DNA of 33,302 bases from positions 1 through 33,302 of the forward strand of contig JAHEKG010000008.1 in NCBI GenBank assembly GCA_024638475.1. Direction: 5' to 3'. Source of the DNA: Rhodospirillales bacterium. GTDB taxonomy: Bacteria; Pseudomonadota; Gammaproteobacteria; Steroidobacterales; JAHEKG01. How positions within the stretch are numbered: position 1 is the stretch's first letter; each line of letters starts with the position of its first letter. A program made the position numbers and the translations under genes. The notes under the pieces were generated by a model, which saw only the letters and a list, made by a program, of their open reading frames with translations, made no database searches and was not told where the DNA came from. Positions 27,137 to 33,302 of the stretch are shown in pieces.

Positions 27137-28150
27137 CTAGCTCTCCAACGCCACCTTGAGCGCGGCAATGACGCGATTTTGCCCGGGAAAGTAGCTCCAC
27201 TCGAAGGCATGGGGATAGGGTGTGTCCCAACCCGCGACTCGCTGGATCGGCGCGTTCAAATGCCAAAAACATTCCTCCTGTACCGTGGCGGCGAGTTCGG
27301 CGCCGAAGCCGCTAAACCGGGTTGCCTCGTGCGCGATCACACAACGGCCCGTGCGCTGGACCGACTTGGCAATAGTATCCGTATCCAGCGGTGCCATGGT
27401 ACAGACATCGATAATATCTGCGCTAACTCCCAACGCCCGGGCGGCGGCCACGCACACGTGCACCATCGTTCCGTAGGTCAGTATCGTGACGGCATCGCCC
27501 TGAGTGACGGTCTTGGCGATGCCCAATGGCAAACCATAGTGATCCTCGGGGACCTCACCGTGGGGATGCTCGCCCCAGCCGACGGCGGGCTTGTCGGGGT
27601 CGCCGTCGAACGGACCGTTGTAGAGCCGTTTGGGTTCGAGGAACAATACGGGATCATCGTCTTCGATGGCACTGATCAGCAAGCCTTTGGCGTCATAGGG
27701 GTTCGAGGGCATCACAACCTTGATTCCACAAATATGCGTGAACAGGCTCTCGGGACTCTGAGAATGAGTTTGGCCACCCCGTATCCCGCCGCCGCAGGGC
27801 GCGCGGATGGTAACCGGGGCCCAGAAACTCCCCGCGCTGCGGTGGCGAAGGCGGGCCAATTGGCTGACGATCTGATCGATTGCCGGGTAGATGTAATCGG
27901 CGAACTGAATTTCGACCACCGGCCGCAGACCGTTTACGGCCATGCCGATCGCGGTGCCGACCATCCCTCCCTCGGCGATTGGCGTGTCCAAGACCCTGTG
28001 TTCGCCGTATTTGCCTTGCAGGCCCTGGGTGCAGCGAAATACGCCGCCGAAGTAACCGATGTCTTGGCCCATCAGGACCACATTGGGATCGCGCTCCAAC
28101 ATATTGTCCATCGCAGAGTTGAGCGCCTGCACCATGTTCATTTGGGCCAC
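27137..28150 (-). CDS. bkdA2: 2-oxoacid dehydrogenase E1 beta subunit (branched-chain type)
   Basis: E1beta has 337 residues. It shows the transketolase-like pyrimidine domain (MNMVQALNSAMDNMLERDPNVVLMGQDIGYFGGVFRCTQGL) and LDTPIAEGGMVGTAIGMAVNGLRPVVEIQFADYIYPAIDQIV. The C-terminal domain has VCTMAPLDTDTIAKSVQRTGRCVIAHEA. Together with E1alpha it decarboxylates 2-oxoacids with thiamine diphosphate. The GGVFRCTQGLQGKYG sequence is typical of the branched-chain (BCKDH) rather than the pyruvate form. The GTG start is 2 bases after the E1alpha stop, and E2 starts 1 base after its end, so all three are coupled. Confidence 0.94.
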   Translation of the reverse strand: MAQMNMVQALNSAMDNMLERDPNVVLMGQDIGYFGGVFRCTQGLQGKYGEHRVLDTPIAEGGMVGTAIGMAVNGLRPVVEIQFADYIYPAIDQIVSQLARLRHRSAGSFWAPVTIRAPCGGGIRGGQTHSQSPESLFTHICGIKVVMPSNPYDAKGLLISAIEDDDPVLFLEPKRLYNGPFDGDPDKPAVGWGEHPHGEVPEDHYGLPLGIAKTVTQGDAVTILTYGTMVHVCVAAARALGVSADIIDVCTMAPLDTDTIAKSVQRTGRCVIAHEATRFSGFGAELAATVQEECFWHLNAPIQRVAGWDTPYPHAFEWSYFPGQNRVIAALKVALES

Positions 28151-28152
28151 GC

Positions 28153-29388
28153 TCAGGACTCGGTTTTGCGCAGTAGTTGGCGCTGTTTGGCGAGATGGGG
28201 CGGCATTTCCTTGAACACGTCATCGAACATCGAATCCGGCGATAGCTGCGGGCCTTGGGTCAACGTGCCAAAGCCCAGCGCCTCTTGCCAAGCCGTCTTG
28301 AAGTTCTCCTCCAGTTCCGACTGCAGCGCATGATGCTGTCGTTCGCTCCATTCACCCAACGCCAATAGATGTTTTTTGAGGCGTTCGATGGGGTCACCCA
28401 AGGGCCAATCGTCCCATTCGGAATCGGGCCGGTAGCGGGACGGGTCGTCACTCGTCGAATGCGCAGAAGCGCGGTAGGTGACCAACTCGACGAGCGTAGG
28501 CCCCGCGCCGGTTCGCGCCCGTTCCGCGGCCCATTGGGTTACGCCGTGGACCGCTAGGAAGTCGTTGCCGTCAACACGTAAACCGGGAACCCCCAAGCCT
28601 AGGCCGCGGGTACTGAAGGGTCCTCTATCACCACCAGCGAAAGCCTGGAAAGTCGAGATCGCCCATTGATTGTTAGTCACGTTGATCACGACCGGGGCTT
28701 GGTATACGGATGCGAAGAGCAGGGCGTTGTGAAAGTCAGCTTCGGCCGTTGAGCCATCGCCGAGCCAGGTGGCGGCAATATTGTCTTCGTCTTTAATCGC
28801 CGCGGCCATCGCCCAGCCCACCGCGTTAGGTGCCTGGATCGCGAGATTACCCGCGATCGTAAAAATGTTGCCCTCTTTCCAATGGTACAGCACGGGTAAC
28901 TGACGGCCTTTGCACATGTCGCCGGTGTTGGACAGACATTGGCACATGAGCTCGACCGGATTGCAGCCCCGGGCGAAAAACAGCCCCTGATTACGATAGG
29001 AGGGGAACAACATGTCGCTGGGCCGCAATGCCATGGCTTGCGCCACCGATACGGCTTCTTCCCCGGTGCTCTTTAGGTAAAAGGAGATTTTGCCCTGCCG
29101 CTGCATGCGCAACATCCGCTCATCGAATATTCGCGTCATTAGCATGTGACGCAGGCCCGTGCGCAGATCCTCCGGCCCCAGTTGGGGATTCCATGGCCCT
29201 ACGGCCGAGTCGTCGTCGCCGAGTACGCGAATGAGCGCCGCGGAAATGGGCTCGATCTCTTGGCAGGTGGCATCGATGTTCGGCCTGGCCACGGCACCAG
29301 CGGGCGAAGTCTCGAGATAGCTGAAATCGGGTCGATCACCTGGCCGCGCGGGGGCTTGAGGGATATGCAGGCGGGAACGTCTGCCCAT
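28153..29388 (-). CDS. bkdA1: 2-oxoacid dehydrogenase E1 alpha subunit (branched-chain type)
   Basis: E1alpha has 411 residues and carries the thiamine diphosphate motif, GDGSTAEADFHNALLFASVYQAPVVINVTNNQWAIS (GDGS...NN). Also visible are MLMTRIFDERMLRMQRQGKISFYLKSTGEEAVSVAQAMAL and the HSTSDDPSRYR loop that carries the regulatory/active-site serines in the BCKDH family. The first ~60 residues are a low-similarity extension, as in Pseudomonas-type bkdA1. AGGA lies six bases before the ATG. It is the first structural gene of the bkd block and follows the XRE/ImmA-like regulator on the same strand after 80 bases. Confidence 0.94.
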   Translation of the reverse strand: MGRRSRLHIPQAPARPGDRPDFSYLETSPAGAVARPNIDATCQEIEPISAALIRVLGDDDSAVGPWNPQLGPEDLRTGLRHMLMTRIFDERMLRMQRQGKISFYLKSTGEEAVSVAQAMALRPSDMLFPSYRNQGLFFARGCNPVELMCQCLSNTGDMCKGRQLPVLYHWKEGNIFTIAGNLAIQAPNAVGWAMAAAIKDEDNIAATWLGDGSTAEADFHNALLFASVYQAPVVINVTNNQWAISTFQAFAGGDRGPFSTRGLGLGVPGLRVDGNDFLAVHGVTQWAAERARTGAGPTLVELVTYRASAHSTSDDPSRYRPDSEWDDWPLGDPIERLKKHLLALGEWSERQHHALQSELEENFKTAWQEALGFGTLTQGPQLSPDSMFDDVFKEMPPHLAKQRQLLRKTES

Positions 29389-29416
29389 AGGGGTTCCTTT
29401 TGCGAGCGACAGGGTC

Positions 29417-29439
29417 AGAATTTCCTTGCCGGGAATTCT
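29417..29439. repeat. inverted repeat upstream of bkdA1
   Basis: A perfect AGAATT / AATTCT inverted repeat with an 11-base spacer sits in the 80-base gap between the regulator gene and bkdA1. The left arm region reads GAATTTC, a sequence also present in the repeats before isocitrate lyase. It may be an operator for the adjacent regulator. Six-base arms are short, so this is tentative. Confidence 0.35.
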
Positions 29440-29468
29440 AACGTAGTGGCGCGGCCTGTGTAGGAACT

Positions 29469-31001
29469 TTACGGGACGTGGGCTGCCAAGACCTGTTGCC
29501 GCAGGGCCTTGATGCCGTGTTCGCGGGGGACGGCCCGGCGGTTATCGCAGCGGTTGGGCCGTGGGCAATTGGTGCTGCGAGGGCAGATGAGTTTGGCAGG
29601 ATTATCCAGCGAATCGTCCAGCCAATGAATGTTCAATACCCCCGCTGTTTGGCCAATGGCCTGTCGATGCTGGCTACCGATTGCGGTCTGCCCGCCACCG
29701 GAGCGGCAATCTTCGGCGAGTTCGGCAGCCAGGGTCGCGGACTCCCAGCCTTGGGATTCGAGCGCCGGACCCAGGTCGATCCCAACGGATAGCACGTGCG
29801 TATTACCGCCCGCATCGACCTCGCGGAGAGAATGGCAGCAATAAACCAGGCAGCGTTCACCTTCCTGCAGCAACGAAATTCGAGAAACGGGCTGGCCGAT
29901 ATCCGGCCGATGTAATAAATCGAACACGGCCCACTTGGGGCAAGGGTCCGTCACCGCGGTCATGTTGCCCCAGGGGAGCGGTATCCCGTTGCCGCGGTAC
30001 ACGGCCCGCAGATAACCCGGCGGGTAGGCATCGAAGTAGTGCCAGTGCCGGTAGGGGGAAACGGCTGTCATGCGGCGCATGACGACCGCGGGCGTCAGCC
30101 CGAGTTTGTCGCCCAGGGATAGGCTATAGCCTTCCCGCATGAGTTGATGGCGGAACGGCATTTTTGGGCACAACAAAGCGCCGGCGAAAAAGCTGCATTC
30201 GAAATCCCGCCAGGCGAAGAGAATGTCTTGGCTATCCATGCCGCCCAAGGTTTGTTGATCTGCCGAATCCCGATGCCGCCCACCGCTAACATGGGGAGAC
30301 TTAGCACCGTCGCCGTTGTGGAGTAGGCGGTGGCCGAGGTGGGACGCCAAATCGTATTTGAGTCGCGCGGGATTCGCTTGCAGCCCGCGGTTGACGAACA
30401 CCAAGTTGGGGGCCTCATAAAAGGACCGTAGTACGGAGTCGCCCGGCTGGGTTGGCGGCTGATCGAACCAGCGCAGTTGTAAGTCGTGGTGCTTATAAAT
30501 TGCCAACAGGTCGTCAACGCTCAAGGGCAGGCGGCGTTGCCCGACTTCCTCGGCGGCTTTTTCCAGATCCGGAAATTCGTTGCGGTGTTGCTCTTGATAG
30601 GCGCGAATCAGCAATTGGGCGAATTGGCGTCCGCCGGTCCCCGTTTGGGAGAGTAGTTCTGGGATCGCCGTTTGCAATTGTTGTTTGGAGAACAAGAACG
30701 CGGGTTCCAACGGCATGCCCGTGAGGCCCCCGCCACGCGGCTCGGGAATGGGTTGCACCGCGCGGTTCTCATCCAAGAACCAGCGCGGCTCCTTGCGAAA
30801 TACCTGCCCCAACAGGGCGAGCGTGGATTCGGAGGGCGTGCGCTTACCCGTCTCGATCATGCTGAGGTAGGAAACCGAGGGCCCGTGGGCCGGGTCGATT
30901 TGGAGGCAGCGCGTGGATACGTCTTGCAGCGTCAGGCCGTTGCTTTTTCTCAAGGATCGAATCTTGGCCCCGAGAAAGTGGCTTTGGCGCAGCAGGCTCA
31001 T
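29469..31001 (-). CDS. RamB-like XRE/ImmA-IrrE family transcriptional regulator
   Basis: The 510-residue regulator starts with an XRE helix-turn-helix ([51 protein letters not shown]). A middle ImmA/IrrE-type domain follows (residues about 150-320; LDLVFVN-like strand, [14 protein letters not shown]). The usual HExxH metal site is degenerate here (HLGHRL), so protease activity is doubtful. The C-terminal domain ends with cysteines spaced C-x5-C-x5-C ([13 protein letters not shown]). Relatives such as RamB control isocitrate lyase and acetate or short-chain acyl metabolism. It is divergent from isocitrate lyase and upstream of the bkd genes, which suggests control of both. The ligand may be an acyl-CoA (inference). 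Confidence 0.86.
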   Translation of the reverse strand: MSLLRQSHFLGAKIRSLRKSNGLTLQDVSTRCLQIDPAHGPSVSYLSMIETGKRTPSESTLALLGQVFRKEPRWFLDENRAVQPIPEPRGGGLTGMPLEPAFLFSKQQLQTAIPELLSQTGTGGRQFAQLLIRAYQEQHRNEFPDLEKAAEEVGQRRLPLSVDDLLAIYKHHDLQLRWFDQPPTQPGDSVLRSFYEAPNLVFVNRGLQANPARLKYDLASHLGHRLLHNGDGAKSPHVSGGRHRDSADQQTLGGMDSQDILFAWRDFECSFFAGALLCPKMPFRHQLMREGYSLSLGDKLGLTPAVVMRRMTAVSPYRHWHYFDAYPPGYLRAVYRGNGIPLPWGNMTAVTDPCPKWAVFDLLHRPDIGQPVSRISLLQEGERCLVYCCHSLREVDAGGNTHVLSVGIDLGPALESQGWESATLAAELAEDCRSGGGQTAIGSQHRQAIGQTAGVLNIHWLDDSLDNPAKLICPRSTNCPRPNRCDNRRAVPREHGIKALRQQVLAAHVP

Positions 31002-31016
31002 TCGCCAAGTATGCCC

Positions 31017-31053
31017 TGTGAAATTAACGTTGTGAAATTTTTATTGTGGAATT
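31017..31053. promoter_or_regulatory. triple direct repeat TGTGRAATT, 14-base period
   Basis: Three copies of TGTGAAATT, TGTGAAATT and TGTGGAATT start at 31017, 31031 and 31045, exactly 14 bases apart, in the 141-base region between the regulator start (31001) and isocitrate lyase (31143). The last two also form a GAAATT / AATTTC inverted pair. This is a likely binding array for the neighbouring regulator, controlling both divergent genes. A 14-base period is not a whole number of helical turns, so an alternating-face or overlapping palindromic arrangement is possible. Confidence 0.6.
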
Positions 31054-31142
31054 TCGCAAAAATGCCCTCTATGCTTTCCGCTCGTTGGCGTCGAGGCGCC
31101 CGTTTTGGTGGTTGGTCCGCTTACCTCAAGGAACTTCGAAAC

Positions 31143-32426
31143 ATGGATAGAACGAAAGAAATCAAGGCATTAGAGCAATCTTGGCGAGAGCCGCGCTGGC
31201 AGGGCATCCAACGAGGCTATGGCGCTGCCGACGTCGTCAAGTTGCGGGGCTCCGTGATGGTCGAGCATACGCTGGCGCGCCGGGGCGCGGAGCGATTCTG
31301 GCGCATGGTCAACGAAGAAGCGGTCGTCTCGGCCCTGGGCGCCATTACCGGCAACCAAGCCATCCAGGAGGTTCAGGCCGGCCTGAAGGCGATTTATTGC
31401 TCCGGGTGGCAGGTCGCGGGAGACGGCAATTCCGCCGGGGAAATGTACCCCGACCAGAGCCTCTATCCCGTGGACTCGGTACCGCAGATGGTGGAGCGAA
31501 TCAACAACGCGCTGCTGCGCACCGACGAGATCCATCACTTGCAGGGTGATGACAGCATCGATTGGCTTGCCCCGATCATTGCCGATGCGGAAGCCGGTTT
31601 CGGGGGCAACCTCAACGCATTTGAACTCACGAAACATTTGATTCGCGCTGGCGCAGCAGCGGTGCACTTCGAGGACCAACTGTCGTCGGCCAAGAAGTGT
31701 GGGCACATGGGCGGAAAAGTATTGGTGCCGACTCAAGACGCGATTCAAAAGCTCATTGCGGCGCGGTTGGCTGCCGACGTCATGGATGTGCCCACGGTCA
31801 TCATCGCGCGCACGGATGCGAATGCCGCGAATCTGCTGCAGTCCGACGCCGACCCGAGGGACGCCAAATTCCTCACGGGAGAGCGTTCGCCCGAGGGTTT
31901 CCATTACGTGGAACCCGGTATCAACCAGGCCATCGATCGCGGTCTGGCTTATGCGCCCTATGCGGATCTCCTTTGGTGTGAAACGGCCAAACCGAACCTT
32001 GATGAGGCCCGGCAGTTTGCCGAAGCGATTCACGCGCGCTTCCCGGGTAAGCTGCTTGCCTACAACTGCTCGCCGTCCTTCAATTGGAAGGCGAACCTAG
32101 ATGACGCGACGATGCGGCATTTCCGCGAGGAACTCGCCGCCATGGGCTACAAGTACCAATTCATCACCCTGGCGGGCTGGCATTCGCTCAACCTCGGGAT
32201 GTTCGAGCTGGCGAGTGCCTATCGCGAGGAGGGTATGTTTGCCTACTCCCAGTTGCAGGAGCGTGAGTTCGCCCAAGAGGAAAACGGCTTCAGAGCGGCC
32301 AAGCATCAGGCGTTCGTGGGGACGGGCTACTTTGATGCCGTGCAGACGGCTATTAGTGGCGATCAGTCCTCCACGACGGCCCTATCGGGTAGCACCGAAG
32401 AGGAACAGTTTACTGCCGTCGCTTAA
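31143..32426 (+). CDS. aceA: isocitrate lyase
   Basis: The enzyme splits isocitrate into succinate and glyoxylate, the entry to the glyoxylate shunt. The protein has 427 residues from the ATG at 31143, preceded by AAGGAAC. The track ORF starts at 30672, inside the regulator gene, and cannot be right. Signatures are [42 protein letters not shown] and the catalytic KKCGHMGGK (C186). [12 protein letters not shown] and [18 protein letters not shown] are also typical. The length matches the short prokaryotic form. It is divergent from the RamB-like regulator and is followed by a strong terminator, so it is transcribed alone. Confidence 0.97.
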   Translation: MDRTKEIKALEQSWREPRWQGIQRGYGAADVVKLRGSVMVEHTLARRGAERFWRMVNEEAVVSALGAITGNQAIQEVQAGLKAIYCSGWQVAGDGNSAGEMYPDQSLYPVDSVPQMVERINNALLRTDEIHHLQGDDSIDWLAPIIADAEAGFGGNLNAFELTKHLIRAGAAAVHFEDQLSSAKKCGHMGGKVLVPTQDAIQKLIAARLAADVMDVPTVIIARTDANAANLLQSDADPRDAKFLTGERSPEGFHYVEPGINQAIDRGLAYAPYADLLWCETAKPNLDEARQFAEAIHARFPGKLLAYNCSPSFNWKANLDDATMRHFREELAAMGYKYQFITLAGWHSLNLGMFELASAYREEGMFAYSQLQEREFAQEENGFRAAKHQAFVGTGYFDAVQTAISGDQSSTTALSGSTEEEQFTAVA

Positions 32427-32454
32427 CGCGTAGGCCGCTTATCACCACCCCAAC

Positions 32455-32493
32455 GGGGGATCCGGGCAGGCGCTGCCCCGGTCCCCCTTTTTT
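32455..32493 (+). terminator. rho-independent terminator after isocitrate lyase
   Basis: A 15-base stem (GGGGGATCCGGGCAG / CTGCCCCGGTCCCCC, two mismatches) with a GCG loop is followed by six T residues (32488-32493), 29 bases after the aceA stop. It is a classic intrinsic terminator. Confidence 0.88.
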
Positions 32494-32547
32494 GTCGCGC
32501 AAGACTCGGTTAGCCTCTGGGTGAACAGAGTTTAGGACCTGACGCCT

Positions 32548-33302
32548 ATGACTGCCCAGCCGCGTTCCTGGTTATTCGTTCCGGCCGATAGCGACCGTAA
32601 GTTGGCCAAGGCTGCCACGGTCGGCGCCGACGCCTTGATTTTGGATTTGGAGGACGCCGTCGCGCCCGCCGCAAAGCCTCGAGCCCGATTGTTGGCGCTG
32701 GACTACTTGCGTGAATGGGACCATGCCGCCGGTCAATGTTGGGTCAGGTGCAACCCGATTGCCACGGATGCCGCGGTGGAGGATCTGATGGCGGTACTCC
32801 CGGGACGGCCGACGGGCATCGTCTTGCCAAAGGCGTCGGGCACGGCGGATATTCGCCGCCTTGGGCGGCAGCTGGATGAGCTCGAACGCGAGAGCGGTAT
32901 CGAACTGGGCCACACAAGAATCGTTTCGGTGGCCACCGAGACACCGGTGGCGGTACTGAAGCTGGCGGACTTTGGTGAAACGGTAGACCGGCGCCTGAAG
33001 GGTTTGACCTGGGGGGCGGAAGACCTGGCGACCGAATTAGGCGCCACGACGAATCGCGAGGATAGCGATTGGACCGACCCCTATCGTGTCGTCAGGGCCT
33101 TGGTGCTCGTCGCGGCGCGTGCCGCCGGAGTGCAACCTATCGACACGCTATACAGCGATTTCAAAGACGCGGATGGCTTGGCGCTCGCCCTGACGCGTGC
33201 ACGCCGGGACGGCTTTACGGGGATGCTGGCCATCCATCCGGGGCAGGTGGCGGCGATCAATGCGGCTTTTACCCCGAGCGACGAAGAGATCGCGTGGGCG
33301 TC
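32548..33302 (+). CDS. HpcH/HpaI-CitE family CoA-ester lyase, C-terminus off window
   Basis: The frame is open from the ATG at 32548 to the window edge (251 residues) and is missing from the track for lack of a stop. It begins MTAQPRSWLFVPADSDRKLAKAA and continues ADALILDLEDAVAP, the metal-binding segment of citrate lyase beta-type enzymes. GIVLPKASGTADI, VATETPVAVLKL, LKGLTWGAEDLATELGA and GMLAIHPGQVAAIN are all conserved CitE/malyl-CoA lyase motifs. Such enzymes cleave or form malyl-CoA, beta-methylmalyl-CoA or citramalyl-CoA with glyoxylate or pyruvate. No citrate lyase alpha or gamma gene is seen. Its position after isocitrate lyase, a glyoxylate source, fits a glyoxylate/acyl-CoA role, but the exact reaction is not determined. 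Confidence 0.87.
   Translation, partial: MTAQPRSWLFVPADSDRKLAKAATVGADALILDLEDAVAPAAKPRARLLALDYLREWDHAAGQCWVRCNPIATDAAVEDLMAVLPGRPTGIVLPKASGTADIRRLGRQLDELERESGIELGHTRIVSVATETPVAVLKLADFGETVDRRLKGLTWGAEDLATELGATTNREDSDWTDPYRVVRALVLVAARAAGVQPIDTLYSDFKDADGLALALTRARRDGFTGMLAIHPGQVAAINAAFTPSDEEIAWA

Noticed and set aside
27179-28333. 384-residue plus-strand ORF
   Set aside because: It lies antisense to bkdA2/bkdA1, which have full family motifs; it has no recognisable domain and looks like a codon-bias shadow.
30672-31142. N-terminal extension of the isocitrate lyase ORF
   Set aside because: It overlaps the 5' end of the regulator gene and the intergenic repeats; the true start MDRTKEIK has a ribosome site and fits the family.
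31170-32033. 287-residue minus-strand ORF
   Set aside because: It is antisense to the isocitrate lyase gene, with no domain or ribosome site; a shadow of a GC-rich gene.

Overview
The window is a dense, GC-rich bacterial chromosome segment. There are no tRNA or rRNA genes, IS elements, CRISPR arrays or phage genes that I can see. The gene set fits an aerobic, heterotrophic Gram-negative bacterium, most likely a gammaproteobacterium: a POTRA outer-membrane protein, a lipoprotein with a lipobox, a TAT-exported molybdenum hydroxylase, NadA/NadB under a Nudix-related repressor, PntAB transhydrogenase, a branched-chain-type 2-oxoacid dehydrogenase and isocitrate lyase. This placement is by protein resemblance, not by a marker gene. 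No gene-free stretch exceeds 300 bases; the longest is 25035-25255 (221 bases), which holds a divergent promoter region.

Layout. Bases 1-7690: a truncated POTRA/beta-barrel protein, a DsbA/FrnE-like oxidoreductase, an MDR-type reductase, a small integral membrane protein, an isoquinoline-oxidoreductase-like pair (molybdopterin subunit plus 2Fe-2S subunit), a cis-prenyltransferase paralogue, and a winged-helix regulator paired with a membrane protein. Bases 7787-11508: nadB-nadA and the regulator nrtR, with a promoter overlapped by an imperfect palindrome in front of nadA. Bases 11596-15671: a 3-hydroxyisobutyrate-dehydrogenase-like enzyme, divergent pntA-pntB and a strong hairpin. Bases 15682-21261: a small secreted protein, an F420-type luciferase-like oxidoreductase and, divergently, cofD-cofC-cofG-cofH, four overlapping genes covering most of coenzyme F420 biosynthesis. 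Bases 21290-25876: an alpha/beta hydrolase-LemA-DUF2207 operon with 4-nt overlaps and a divergent DUF2799 lipoprotein. Bases 25864-33302: 2-oxoacid dehydrogenase E2, E1beta and E1alpha, a RamB-like XRE/ImmA-IrrE regulator, isocitrate lyase, and a truncated CitE-like CoA-ester lyase.

How the parts fit. Three themes recur: nicotinamide redox supply (NadAB/NrtR, PntAB), deazaflavin redox (F420 synthesis plus an LLM-family oxidoreductase), and acyl-CoA/C2 metabolism (BCKDH-like complex, isocitrate lyase, CoA-ester lyase) around one regulator.

The most notable observation is that cofG and cofH meet inside what looks like the linker of a fused FbiC protein. The helix expected at the CofH N-terminus is encoded at the end of cofG, in another frame. 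This suggests a recently split FbiC, a frameshift, or a sequence error. No cofE gene is present in the window.
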